From: Asterias amurensis
Taxonomy: Eukaryota > Echinodermata > Asteroidea > Forcipulatida > Asteriidae
Direction: 5' to 3'
Assembly (NCBI RefSeq): GCF_032118995.1
Contig: NC_092665.1
Span: 3,384,001 to 3,448,000 of the forward strand
Length of the DNA stretch: 64,000 bases
The notes beneath the pieces were generated by a model. The model saw only the letters and a list, made by a program, of their open reading frames with translations. It did not search any database and was not told where the DNA came from. The translations under genes and the position numbers were made by a program. This document shows, in pieces, positions 12,901 to 23,020 of this stretch (the first letter of the stretch is position 1; the number at the start of each line of letters is the position of its first letter).

Positions 12901-14870
12901 TTTTTTGCAGGTTTTATGTTTCTCTTTACAGGTTTGTAAATAACTGATTAATTTTGTTTGCAGGTTTTATGTTTCTCTTTACAGGTTTGTAAATAATTTA
13001 TTATTTTTTTTGCAGGTATTATGTTTCTCTTTACAGGTTTGTAAATAACTTATTAATTTTGTTTGCAGGTTTTATGTTTCTCTTAACAGGTTTGTAAATA
13101 ACTTATTAATTTTTCTTGCAGGATTTTTGTTTCTCTTTACAGGTTTGTAAATAACTGATTAATTTTTTTTGCAGGTTTTATGTTTCTCTTAACAGGTTTG
13201 TAAATAACTTATTAATTTTTTTTTGTAGGTTTTATGTTTCTATATACAGGTTTGTAAATAACTTATTATTTTTTTTGCAGGTATTATGTTTCTCTTTACA
13301 GGTTTGTAAATAACTTATTTATTTTTTTGCAGGTATTATGTTTCTCTTTACAGGTTTGTAAATAACTTTTTTTTTTGCAGGTTTAATGTTTCTCTATACA
13401 GGTTTGTAAATAACTTATTAATTTTTTTTGCAGGTTTTATGTTTCTCTTAACAGGTTTGTAAATAACTTATTAATATTTTTTGCAGGTTTTATGTTTCTC
13501 TTTACAGGTTTGTAAATAACTTATTATTTTTTTTGCATGTATTATGTTTCTCTTTACAGGTTTGTAAATAACTTATTAATTTTGTTTGCAGGTTTTATGT
13601 TTCTCTTTACAGGTTTGTAAATAACTTATTATTTTTTTTTTTGCAGGATTTTTGTTTCTCTTTACAGGTTTGTAAATAACTTATTAGCTTTTTTTGCAGG
13701 TTTTATGTTTCTCTTTACAGGTTTGTAAATAACTTATTAATTTTTTTTTGCAGGTTTTAGTTTCTCTTTACAGGTTTGTAAATAACTTATTATTTTTTTT
13801 TGCAGGTTTTATGTTTCTATTTACAGGTTTGTAAATAACTTATTATTTTTTTTTGCAGGTATTATGTTTCTCTTTACAGGTTTGTAAATAACTTATTAAT
13901 TTTTTTTGCAGGTTTTATGTTTCTCTTTTCAGGTTTGTAAATAACTTATTAATTTAGTTTGCAGGTTTTATGTTTCTCTTTACAGGTTTGTAAATAACTT
14001 ATTAATTTTTTTGCAGGTTTTATGTTTCTCTTTTCAGGTTTGTAAATAACTTATTAATTTTGTTTGCAGGTTTTATGTTTCTCTTTACAGGTTTGTAAAT
14101 AACTTATTAATTTTTGTTGCAGGTTTTATGTTTCTCTTTTCAGGTTTGTAAATAACTTATTAATTTTGTTTGCAGGTTTTATGTTTCTCTTTACAGGTTT
14201 GTAAATAACTTATTAATTTTTTTGCAGGATTTTTGTTTCTCTTTACAGGTTTGTTAAGAACTTATTATTTTTTTTTTTGCAGGTATTATGTTTCTCTTTA
14301 CAGGTTTGTAAATAACTTATTAAGTTTGTTTTGCAGGTGTTATGTTTCTCTTAACAGGTTTGGAAAGAAGCAATTATAGTGAAGTGTCTTGCTTTGAGAC
14401 ACAAGTGTCTCGACAGGGATTCGAACCCAACTACCCTACTCATTGTATAACTGTCGGTATACAAATGCAAGTTGTCCCTATACATCTTTGTTTGGTGGCA
14501 AACCTATGTATTTTTGAAATCATACACCACAAGGGAAACTGATTGGGCACATTTTAAATTAACTTGGGGTTGAACAAAGAAAAATTACAAACAGCGGGAT
14601 TTGAACCAATGACCTCGGGATTAATGTGCCAATGCTCTTCGCTGAGCTTTCTAGCCCTTTTTGTGCGGCCTTCCAATTTGTCAGTATTATTACACTTGCT
14701 CGCTTAATTTGTCTAATGCTTACCTAATTGCCCTTGTTGTAACATTTTGTTAGTAAATAAACTCACTTCTGTCTTCTCTCGTTTTGTTTTCTAGGATGCT
14801 AGTGGACAAGTACATCGAGGAACTGGCATTCGAGTTGGATCTTTACCGTAGTCATGGAGACTCACTCTGA
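3990..14870 (+). CDS. Unidentified acidic protein, 3' exons (partial gene)
   Basis: Three pieces appear to join. The first ends at 4092 with an excellent donor (GAG/GTGAGT). In the frame ending at that donor it reads [20 protein letters not shown]... and FSDELE. Its 5' border is unclear because the NOC2L-like exon abuts it in another frame. The second is 6421-6683, after [29 protein letters not shown], then long acidic stretches including [20 protein letters not shown]. The third is 14795-14870, after [32 protein letters not shown] and then GDSL-stop. Phases fit: 4092 and 6421 are phase 0, and the donor TG/GTATGA at 6683 plus G at 14795 rebuilds a Trp codon. If 6683 is not used, the reading ends at 6711. 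I do not recognise the family. The C-terminus is highly acidic with a short helical tail; no function is assigned. Confidence 0.45.
4093..6420 (+). other. Intron, A/T-rich, no clear coding content
   Basis: Begins at the GTGAGT donor and ends at TTATACCAG. It contains a poly(A) run at about 4182-4206, the SINE-like block around 4300 and one foldback element (5826-5954, listed separately). The 79-codon ORF at 5248-5487 has no recognisable similarity. Confidence 0.5.
5826..5954. repeat. 129-bp foldback element (family A), copy 1
   Basis: Starts GGCCGTGTCC and ends GGACACGGCC. The left arm (ACGACTTCGGCTACAGCTAC) is repeated inverted on the right with few mismatches, and a second inner pair GCGTCT.CC / GGCAGACGCG surrounds a loop with GTGTTGAAGAATA. 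Almost the whole element can fold into one hairpin. Copies 2 and 3 are at 52,519 and 57,212. Confidence 0.85.
8372..8840. promoter_or_regulatory. Cluster of GGACA-TTGCAT modules and TGCATATGCA palindromes
   Basis: At least seven copies of a GGACA/TGTCC block sit next to TTGCAT or ATGCAA. The palindrome TGCATATGCA occurs at 8429-8438, 8686-8695 and 8781-8790. At 8772-8799 a perfect 28-bp palindrome is centred on it (arms GGACATTATTGCAT). An exact octamer ATGCAAAT is present at 8691-8698. Paired ATGCAT half-sites and the octamer are known binding forms for POU/Oct factors, but occupancy here is only inferred. The spacing is irregular, so this is not a simple satellite. Confidence 0.5.
8861..9082 (+). 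repeat. Duplicated module with strong 5' splice site, copy 1
   Basis: About 220 bp shared with 20,561-20,782: GGAGTGCGCCCTCTGT at the start, AGGCAAAATGTCTCCTTCAA in the middle, GAGGCTGACCGGA and then ATCAAG/GTATGTT, a good donor, continuing into AAATACGCATTTCCTGAT. The ATG-started reading is closed after fewer than 20 codons in both copies. It could be a non-coding first exon that was copied with its flank, or a dispersed element. Confidence 0.6.
9740..14366 (+). repeat. ~53-bp minisatellite carrying splice-site motifs (~85 units)
   Basis: A typical unit is a 21-nt block GTTTTATGTTTCTCTTTACAG followed by GTTTGTAAATAACTTATTAA and a T-rich run ending TTTGCAG. Each unit so contains a branch-point-like TAAC, a polypyrimidine tract with CAG, a 21-nt block and CAG/GTTTGT. 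Edge units (9740-9850, 14,330-14,366) are degraded. Internal units vary in T-run length and by point changes (TATTATG, GATTTTTG, GTTAATAAC, GTGAGTAAAT). It lies in the inferred last intron of the + strand gene, in sense orientation. Confidence 0.95.
10380..13110 (+). repeat. Higher-order duplication inside the minisatellite (1365-bp period)
   Basis: Rare variant units recur at one offset. GTAAACAACTT is at 10,471 and 11,836; the GTGAGTAAAT donor variant is at about 10,830 and 12,195; the TCTTAACAGG variant followed by TTTTTCTTGCAGG is at about 11,715 and 13,081. The offset is 1365-1366 bp, about 26 units, so one block was duplicated in tandem after the units had diverged. Confidence 0.85.
14370..14435 (-). 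repeat. SINE fragment with B-box complement
   Basis: Contains GACACAAGTGTC and GGGATTCGAACCC, the minus-strand B-box block of the SINE type repeated at 34.6-34.9 kb. It sits directly beside the minisatellite edge. Confidence 0.5.
14555..14680 (-). repeat. tRNA-derived SINE, minus orientation
   Basis: GGGGTTGAACAAAG, GCGGGATTTGAACC and GGATTAATGTGCC followed by GAGCTTTCTAGCCC are the reverse complement of the element at 36,482-36,580, which has A and B boxes. Confidence 0.6.
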
Positions 14871-15412
14871 CCCGAGTAGCATACTCAGTATTGACCTAGA
14901 CCTTTCTTATAAATTGCAACGTCACAGCCATGAGTTCTCGCCAAACGAGGTTGGAAATTTATGGAAAGCCAAAAATGCAAACCCCAAAATGGATAACCAT
15001 ACTTGAAAACAATTTTACACAAATATTCATAAAAATATTTTGAATTTGTGTGAAACAATGCAACACAATCATAAAGAGGTAGCTCAAGAATCTTTACAGA
15101 AAAGGTTGAATTTGGTCACAATTTTGTTAAAGACGATTGATTGTTTTGCTAAGCTGGCCATGCCTGTGCCAACCGGCACACTTTGTTTGTCAACAATGCA
15201 AAGGTCTTTAGACCCATTGCATATGACGTCACACTCTCAAGAAGCGCCATCCATGAGACCAAAAGGAAGCAAATCATTGGACGATAGCTGTTCTTTGTGC
15301 GTTTAAAACTATGCGCATCAACTCAACTTACTTTTAGTGTTTCGCGTTAAGCAAGTTTCAGACTGTATTTTGTCACCCCTGAATTTTATATGAGATTGAC
15401 AATAATATTAAA

Positions 15413-15530
15413 AATAAATTGTCACTGTTGCACAAAATGACTCAAAGTTTAATTTATTTTAGATTCAAATACATAGATTGTAATTTGGTTTAATTTTGTG
15501 TTTCCAGAAAGAGTATGATTTTTTAATAAA
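15413..15530 (+). terminator. Poly(A) signals of the + strand gene
   Basis: AATAAA at 15,413-15,418 and at 15,525-15,530. The second is followed within 20-30 bases by TGTGTCTCGTG, a plausible GU-rich downstream element. With the stop codon at 14,868-14,870 this would give a 3' UTR of about 0.55-0.68 kb. Confidence 0.5.
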
Positions 15531-15662
15531 AAAAGTTTTCATTTAAGATGTGTCTCGTGATTCAAATTTATTAAAGGGGCACTCTGTCAGATAAACAATA
15601 AAACCGTCCAATGACGATTGTCCAATGAGGGTAACTTAATTTTGTTACGCTAGTTAGTTGCT

Positions 15663-16005
15663 TAAAGGCACTGGACACTATTGGTAATTGTTGGCATACA
15701 AAAACCTACTTGGTACCAAGCAACTGAGAACTGTTGATTGATGGCATTGTGAGAAACAGCTCCCTCTAGTTTTTGAGAGAGAAGTAATTTCTCACTCAAA
15801 TGTTTAAAGAATGAGAGACTTCGGCTGTGGTCTCGAATTCAAGATGTATGAAAGCACACAACTTGCGTGACAAGGGTGTTTTCTCTAATTTGGAAGAGCC
15901 CAAACTTTCACAGGTCTGTTGTTTTATACATACTATAATGTTGAGATAAACCAAGTTAGAAAACCGGTTTCGCAATATTATTACCAAAGGTGTCTGTGTC
16001 TTTAA
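15663..16005. repeat. MITE family B (GGCACTGGACACTATTGG), copy
   Basis: Starts TTAAAGGCACTGGACACTAT and ends with a diverged inverted copy (CCAAAGGTGTCTGTGTCTTT). The internal CTCCCTCTAGTTTTTGAGA and GAGACTTCGG blocks match other family members in the opposite reading. It has no ORF of its own and is non-autonomous. Confidence 0.7.
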
Positions 16006-16007
16006 AG

Positions 16008-16207
16008 CCTGGGCCCACTTGCATAGAGCTGCAGATTGAGCACAAAAAGTAGCTTAGCACAAAGTAATTATGGCTACATGAAAAGAGTTACCATCCAAAA
16101 TAACATGTCAAAGGGTATAATGGTATCTTGCTCCTCGTTGCTTAGCAGACAATTGATAAGCAATAATTATTTCCGGCTTTAAGCAGCTCTATGATATTGG
16201 GCCCTGG
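16008..16207. repeat. Foldback family C (GGGCCCA..TTCATAGAGCTGC), copy
   Basis: Left end GCCTGGGCCCACTTGCATAG, right end AAGCAGCTCTATGATATTGG followed by GCCC. The middle has ACATGTCAAAG, GGTATCTTGCTCC and AGCAATAATTATT blocks shared with copies at 34,382, 39,831 and 41,965. It abuts the preceding MITE. Confidence 0.7.
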
Positions 16208-16699
16208 GATGGCAAAATCACATGGTGCAAAAGACACATCGAGTTACTTCGGCCGGGTGGGCCAACGCATTCCGAAATAAGGCCACATAAAACAAAAAAC
16301 TGTTGATCGTCCCCGCACGACCGTTCAAAACCCTCGACCCCATTTTTTTCTTCCCATGTCTGGAATATCTCTTTATACTTGAACTGCCCAGATTATTCAG
16401 CTGATACTTTCTTCAAAATGTACAGGTTTGAAAAGATGTTTAAAGAAGGTTTTTATTCATGTTGGCAAAGCAAGAACAATTCTTCAAATATTTACTTGTG
16501 CTGCACTGTGCTTAGTTGTTTGAAAAAAATTACAGAAAATGTCATCTAGGAGTTAAATTTGTTTGACAAAACTATTGCAAAACATCAAAAACACACGAAC
16601 CCTCTGTTTTATTGTGATTGTGATGATTTCTTTATTCTTGATTTCATATTAAATTTGGCATGTCAAAAAAAACAAAAAAATCCCTCTCCCATCCGCAAA

Positions 16700-17100
16700 A
16701 AAAGGTGATCAACAATTTTCTTTTTTATGGGGCCTAATGTTGCCATTTTGCGCATTATTATCTTGAATATAACACAATATGTACCTTCCAGTTGGTTCTG
16801 GTCTTGGTTGGACCTTGTCTTCTCTCTTAATGTAAAAGAGTGAAAAGATACTCTTTAGAGAGTCAACATTATGAAGGAAACTCTTTTTCGAGTGGTCTTC
16901 CACTCTTATAGATTGAAGTTTGCATCTTTTTGAGTGGTTGATCACTCTGTCCTGGAGTGAAACCCCTCTAAAAGAATGAAATACCACCACTCTTTTTGAA
17001 GAGCCATATGAAGGACAACTCGGAATGTAAAGAGTGGTGTTTTTCACTCTTTTACATTTAGAGAGTTGGTCTCAGGTGAACCGGGCTCAATTTATATAGT
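16700..17100. repeat. Imperfect ACTCTT-rich repeats and foldback
   Basis: AAGAGTGAAAAGATACTCTT, AGAGAGTCAACATTATGAAG and later AAAGAGTGGTGTTTTTCACT pair within the segment. CACTCTTT/AAAGAGTG motifs recur about every 35 bases between 16,830 and 17,065. The 112-codon minus ORF over it has no recognisable domain. Confidence 0.4.
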
Positions 17101-17109
17101 TAGTTGCTC

Positions 17110-17380
17110 AAAGGGACACGTTGCCTTGGATCGGTCGAGTTAAAAGCGAATTGAAACTGCTTTGTTATGAAATGAACTATTATGGTTAGAAAGATGTTTT
17201 AAAAGTAGAATAATATAATGATCCACACAAAGCAACTATATAGGCTTCGAAATTGCGTGTTTTCCTTTTGCTCGGTGCGAATTAACACGGTCTGCGATTT
17301 TATTGAGTCAAAAACTTGTGGGCTACACTAATTTTGCGTGCCATGTTAGTTCAAGGAAAACCATGCAGTTTCCAAGCATA
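17110..17380. repeat. MITE family D, diverged copy
   Basis: AAAGGGACACGTTGCCTTGG followed by ATCGGTCGAGTT matches the left end of the intact element at 49,476-49,749. The right side keeps GCGTG and AAGGAAAACC-like blocks but the terminal inverted repeat is not clear. Confidence 0.5.
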
Positions 17381-17997
17381 TTAATTAAGCAGGGCATAAT
17401 AAGCAGATCATTGTGTAGGCTAGTCACAAATTGTACCTAAATATATTAATAATGGTTAGGCTGGTAAAGCTTAGTCTTGTTAAGCAAGTCATTGTGCTAA
17501 GCTACAGACCTACCAAGTCTCACGCATTAGGCGTGAGACTCGCGCATTTTGGGCTCTGTCTCACGCTCACACGCACACACAGCAAACATTTTCTCACGCA
17601 TTGGGGCCAGACCAGGTAAAACAAATTATTGTCATGCATTGCCAAATCGCGCTCGTGTGTACAAAAAACGCAATCTACAATGTTTGCACAATCTTCAGAT
17701 TGCACGCAGTTTATCAGAATCATCATTTTTTTGTACAAACTTTGTACAAACAGAGCACAAATTTGCAGATTGTGCACGCTTTTGCTCTACCAGCAGGTTC
17801 AACTAAAATTCGGCAGAGCGCAAAACGCTTATTGCGCACAAGTTTTTCCCGATTCGTTTTAGCAAACTCATTAAATGCGCTCCACTAGCGAAGACACAAC
17901 AGGCAGAGGAAGTGAGCGGAGGATTTTTTGGGCATCATTTTTAGTCAATTTTTTTTTTAGTTTGGAAGGAAATAATCTGACACAATTGTACCTCCAC

Positions 17998-18246
17998 ATT
18001 AACCATCAACATCTCCTGTGTATCTCATGTTAGTTTTAATTATTCTGAAGAAGTTTTTGATGCATTTTGGAACACTTTTTTCCACAATTAAATTTCTGCT
18101 TTTTTTATATTAAAAAAAAAGAAAAATAAAAAAAAAGTTGGGCGGCGATTTCGAAAGGCTATCTAAAACTGGAAAAAAAATCGGGGGGGGGGGTTGAGCT
18201 TTGAAAAATCTCACGCATAGCTGGCCTCTGGACTTGGCATCTCTGG
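17998..18246 (+). repeat. Left ~245-bp direct repeat bounding minisatellite 2
   Basis: TAGTTTTAATT, GATGCATTTTGG, CCACAATTAAATTTCTG, GTTGGGCGGCGATTTCGAAA, a poly(G) run and CTGGCCTCTGGACTTGGCAT occur in the same order at 19,556-19,803 on the far side of the array. The copies differ by scattered substitutions and run lengths. Confidence 0.85.
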
Positions 18247-18249
18247 AAT

Positions 18250-19555
18250 TGTGTATGGTTGTGTATATTATTCCCATTGACTTGTGTATGGTTGTGTAGT
18301 TTCCCATTGACTTGTGTATGGTTGTGAAGTGTCCCATTGACTTGTGTATGGTTGTGTAGTTTCCCATTGACTTGTGTATGGTTGTGAAGTGTCCCATTGA
18401 CTTGTGTATGGTTGTGTAGTTTCCCATTGACTTGTGTATGGTTGTGTCAATTCCCATTGACTTGTGTATGGTTGTGTAGTTTCCCATTGACTTGTGTATG
18501 GTTGTGAAGTGTCCCATTGACTTGTGTATGGTTGTGTCAATTCCCATTGACTTGTGTATGGTTGTGAAGTGTCCCATTGACTTGTGTATGGTTGTGTAGT
18601 TTCCCATTGACTTGTGTATGGTTGTGTCAATTCCCATTGACTTGTGTATGGTTGTGTAGTTTCCCATTGACTTTGTATGGTTGTGTAGTTTCCCATTGAC
18701 ATGTGTATGGTTGTTTAGTTTCCCATTGACTTGTGTATGGTTGTGTAGTTTCCCATTGAGTTGTGTATGGTTGTGTAGTTTCCCATTGACTTGTGTATGG
18801 TTGTGTCAATTCCTATTGACTTGTGCATGGTTGTATAGTTTCCCATTGACTGGTGTATGGTTGTGAAGTGTCCCATTGACTTGTGTATGGTTGTGTAGTT
18901 TCCCATTGACTTGTGTATGGTTGTGTCAATTCCCATTGACTTGTGTATGGTTGTGTAGTTTCCCATTGACTCTGTATGGTTGTGTAGTTTCCCATTGACA
19001 TGTGTATGGTTGTGTAGTTTCCCATTGACTTGTGTATGGTTGTGTAGTTTCCCATTGAGTTGTGTATGGTTGTGTAGTTTCCCATTGACTTGTGTATGGT
19101 TGTGTCAATTCCCATTGACTTGTGCATGGTTGTATAGTTTCCCATTGAGTGGTGTATGGTTGTGTTAATTCCCATTGACTTGTGTATGGTTGTGAAGTGT
19201 CCCATTGACTTGTGTATGGTTGTGTAGTGTCCCATTGACTTGTGTATGGTTGTGTAGTTTCCCAATGACATGTGTATGGTTGTGTAGTTTCCAATTGACT
19301 TGTGTATGGTTGTGTAGTTTCCCATTGACATGTGTATGGTTGTGTAGTTTCCCATTGACTTGTGTATGGTTGTGTAGTTTCCCATTGAGTTGTGTATGGT
19401 TGTGTAGTTTCCCATTGACTTGTGTATGGTTGTGTAGTTCCCATTGACATGTGTATGGTTGTGTAGTTTCCCATTGACTTGTGTATGGTTGTGTAGTTCC
19501 CATTAACTTGTGTATGGTTGTGTAGTTTCCCAATGACTTGTGTATGGTTGTGTAG
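18250..19555. repeat. 30-bp minisatellite (~43 units)
   Basis: The unit is CCCATTGACTTGTGTATGGT plus TGTGTAGTTT, with variants ending GAAGTGT or GTCAATT. A set of ten units recurs at about 299 bp (the TTGTGCATGGTTGTATAG variant at 18,821 and 19,120). Because 30 is a multiple of 3 and most units lack stops, long repetitive minus-strand readings (10-residue period) appear in several frames. I do not regard them as genes. Confidence 0.95.
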
Positions 19556-19803
19556 TCATTAACAATCAACATATTCTGTGTACCTCGTTCTAGTTTTAAT
19601 TTCTCTGAAGAGGTTTTTGATGCATTTTGGCACACTTTTTTGTCCACAATTAAATTTCTGATTTTATAAAAAAAAATAAAAAAATAAAAAAAGTTGGGCG
19701 GCGATTTCGAAAAGGCTTCTAAAACTGGCAAATTTTTTTTCGGGGGGGGGTTGAGCTTTGAAAAATGTCACGCATAGCTGGCCTCTGGACTTGGCATCTC
19801 TGA
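19556..19803 (+). repeat. Right ~245-bp direct repeat bounding minisatellite 2
   Basis: Second copy of the segment described at 17,998-18,246, including GTTGGGCGGCGATTTCGAAA, a poly(G) run and CTGGCCTCTGGACTTGGCAT. Confidence 0.85.
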
Positions 19804-20377
19804 AGCTTCTGTTTGTGCTTAGCAGATCGATGAATCTGGGTCCATTTGTCTTGACGACAACACTGGCCCCAAACAAGAATTCGGTAAGCTGGGAGTCCTG
19901 GGACCAACTTTCATAAATCAACAAATCTTATGGGGCACACACACGGCCCACACAACTTCATGTGCATACCGGATTAAAGTTTAATACCAGTAAACAGTGT
20001 CATTGTACACTATGCGACTGTCCTGATTTTATTTTATTATTTTGGCAGATAAAGCAATAATATGAAAGCAGTTTTATGGAATTGGGTCCAGGTAACAGGC
20101 CAAAGTTTCACACAAAGTTCATACTGTTGCCACTCACTTTTTGTATATTAAATGTAACTTCTTGCTAAGCAGATACTTTTGTTTTGCTTAAAACAGCTTT
20201 AGCGGAAACATAAAAATGCCAATACTAGCTATTATAATAACTCAAACGAAACTAATAGCCTATTATATGTCCACACAGTTTATTATAGTAAACCAACCGA
20301 GAATTTCTGTACTTGTTTTCATTTCTGAAACTGCCTGTAAGAATTAACTACAAAAGTCTCAGAAAAAAGTTTGGATG

Positions 20378-20533
20378 GGGCCCTTTTCGAATCAATGGCT
20401 TTGACTCAAGATTTGGCTTAGGCTAGCTTGGCCCCCAGTTCCTCATGTTTTGCATAGGGCTAAACGAGAGGCCGGAGTCTGATGAAGTCTAATCCAAAGC
20501 CGAAGCCGCCATATTTTGGTTTCAAAAAGGGCC
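20378..20533. repeat. Foldback family E (GGCCCTTTTCGAA), copy
   Basis: GGGGCCCTTTTCGAATCAAT on the left and TTGGTTTCAAAAAGGGCCT on the right pair inverted. The middle has GGCTTAGGCTAGCTTGGCCC and AAAGCCGAAGCCGCC. Related copies are at 51,865, 60,250 and 62,228. Confidence 0.65.
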
Positions 20534-20560
20534 TGTGTGTGACATGTGCCATCGCCACAA

Positions 20561-20782
20561 TTATTATGGAGTGCGCCCTCTGTAGCTCAGTTTTAGGCAT
20601 GTAGTAAACAGAAACATTTTGACGTTGATCATGTCAATTTTTGTCATCTAAAAACTCAGGCAAAATGTCTCCTTCAAGATCATCCATGGGATTACTATAA
20701 TTGTGGCTGTTCATCAGAGGCTGACCGGACTTATCAAGGTATGTTATAGTGTGATATAATGAGAAACACGCATTTCCTGATA
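20561..20782 (+). repeat. Duplicated module with strong 5' splice site, copy 2
   Basis: Matches 8861-9082 from GGAGTGCGCCCTCTGT through TTATCAAG/GTATGTT and the following CACGCATTTCCTGAT. Its short ATG reading differs from copy 1 and stops after about 11 codons. It is followed by long A/T-rich sequence. Confidence 0.6.
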
Positions 20783-21611
20783 CTTTATGTTTGTAGTTTG
20801 CATGTTTTGGTTTTCACGATAACACGATCCTTCTTACCGTACACTCTTGACCGGTGGTACCTGACCATTGTACGGCGGCAACCCTCTGGCCTGTGGTGGG
20901 TGATTGTACGTGGTGTACGTGTGTACAGATAGCTACTTATCAATTGACTGAAAACTTGAACTGATTAGATGGCTCTGCTTAAACTTTACAGTAGATTTTC
21001 AACATATTGAGCATCTATTTCAATCACAGATTCCAACCAACCATAGAGCAAACAGAGTTTTTAAAGGAGGTCCCACATGTTTTGTATTTTATATTATTAT
21101 TATTAATTAACTCCTTTTTTTTGTGGAAAATTTTAAAAACTTTGAATTAAATTTTACGAGTTTTTCTGATATTTTCATGCCAACTTAATTAAATTGCCGC
21201 GACTCAAGAGTGGGATTATAATACATGTTATGGTTTACTTTTTTAAATAATGCTGTTTTTGCAATTGATCAACAATTATTTTTTTTTGGTTCACATTTTT
21301 CATAATTTGAGAAATACAATTTTTGTTAAGGCCACATTGATGCTAAGTAAATGTGTATACATTTTTGGCTGTCACTTATTATTATTATTTAATTGTGATC
21401 TGTTTATCAATACATGTTTCAACACAAAAGGTTGGTTTTACAATTTTTTTATTTAAAAAACTCCTTTTTTTTATTTTTAAAAAGTACTCTTTTTTAATTT
21501 ATTTTAGTGACAGACACAACCTTTGTGGGGGCATGGAAGCAATTTTTTTTGGTCCTACCTCCATTAAAAGTCTAATGTGTTTTGAAGTTTTCTCTTAAAT
21601 TATTTACATAT

Positions 21612-22560
21612 TAACGAGAAACACCCTTTTTTGCCTCAAACATAAGACCTTTAAAGTTGTGAGAATTGTTTGTTTTTTTTTGTTTTTTTTTTACAAATTT
21701 CTCATGTTTAAATTTGTTGACATAGTTTTAAAAAACACAATTTTTCAGGTCATTTGATACAAAGTTAGAGAAATTGTTGTTCCTGCCTGAAACATTAGAC
21801 CTTTAAATTTGTGAGAATTATTTAAAAAAAATTCTCTCTCATGGTTAATTTTGTGGACATTATTGATGAGAAACGCATTTTTCCCAAAGTCATTTGTACC
21901 TGGAGTAGATCCATAGAGCTATTAGTTGTGAGAATTGTTTTTGTTTTTTTTACAATTTCTCATGTTCAAATTTGTTGACATAGTTTTAAGAAACACAATT
22001 TTTCAGGTCATTTTGATACAAAGTTGGACAAACTGTTGGTCCTACCCCAAACATTAGACCTTTAAATTTATGAGAAATATTTAAAAAATTTCTCTCTTAG
22101 GGTTAAATTTGTTGACATAATTGATGAGAAACGCAATTTTTTCCCCAAGTCATTTGTACCTGGAGTAGATCTCATCATTCAAACACAGTCCCACTTTCTT
22201 GCAGGAAAAAACTGAATGTCGTAGCCACTTGAGCATCAATGAGTGATGGATATGCACGCTTTATAAGAAGCCAATAATCATTATTAATTATCATACCATG
22301 TTTGAAAATGGTTGGTTTTGCCTCAAACATAAAGATGCTTAAATTTGTGAGAGTTTTTCAAAAGTTCTCTCTTAGGTTTCAATTTTATGAGAAACACAAT
22401 TTCTTTTCAGATGTCCCTTCTAAAAGACTAAAAAAAAACATAATAAATACAATATTGTTCTTGAAGCATAAAGACGCTTAAATTTGTGAGAATTTTTCAA
22501 AAGTTCTCTCTTAGGTTTCAATTTTATGAGAAACACAATTTCTTTTCAAGTCGTTTGATA
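21612..22560. repeat. Degenerate ~275-bp tandem repeat
   Basis: The order CTCAAACATNAGACCTTTAAA, TTGTGAGAATT, TTTCTC, AAATTTGTTGACAT, GAGAAACNCAATTTTTC and TCATTTGTACCTGGAGTAGA recurs three to four times. The units are A/T-rich, diverged and non-coding. Confidence 0.6.
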
Positions 22561-22732
22561 AGAAAAGTTCTTGCCATGCCTCAAACATTTTATTGGGTTG
22601 TTTTGACATTGTTATATCATTCTTTTTTTTTAGTGCAGATCTCATGTGGATTTTTGGAATCCAAATACAGCATGGATTTCCAACTCGACAAGGGACAAAA
22701 CTACCCAGATTGGAAGAATAGTGTGAAAGGGA

Positions 22733-23020
22733 CATCTGACTCCTACATGGACAGCAATTTCTGATTTCTATATGGACATCAACATTTGATTCCTACGACG
22801 GACATCAACCTGTGTCCCTACATGGACAGCAACATCAAATTCCTCAGTATGGACAGTTATGTTTGATTCAGACATGGACGTCAAGGTTTGCTTCTTACAT
22901 AGACAGCAACATCTGATTCTTAAATGGACAGCAACATCTGATTTCTACATGGACAGCAACAATGTTTTTTTCTTAAACGGACAGCAACATCTCATTCAAA
23001 CTAGGACAGGAACATCTGAT
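22733..23020 (+). repeat. Decayed ~30-bp repeat (ACATGGACAGCAACATCTGA)
   Basis: About nine to ten imperfect units of ACATGGACAGCAACATCTGA plus TTCCT are visible, lengthened or shortened by a few bases. A T-rich tract with TTTTTTTTAG at 22,634 precedes it, and AATAAATAAAAAT follows near 23,490. It could therefore be the last exon of a transcript, but no reading spans it without stops and I cannot name a gene. Confidence 0.6.

Noticed and set aside
9740..14366. CRISPR array
   Set aside because: The units are contiguous with no unique spacers and the genome is animal.
18110..19731. Several 144-200 codon minus ORFs with GNYTTIHKSM-type repeats
   Set aside because: Several frames are open over the same 30-bp minisatellite, as expected for a short stop-free unit. 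There is no gene-like edge.
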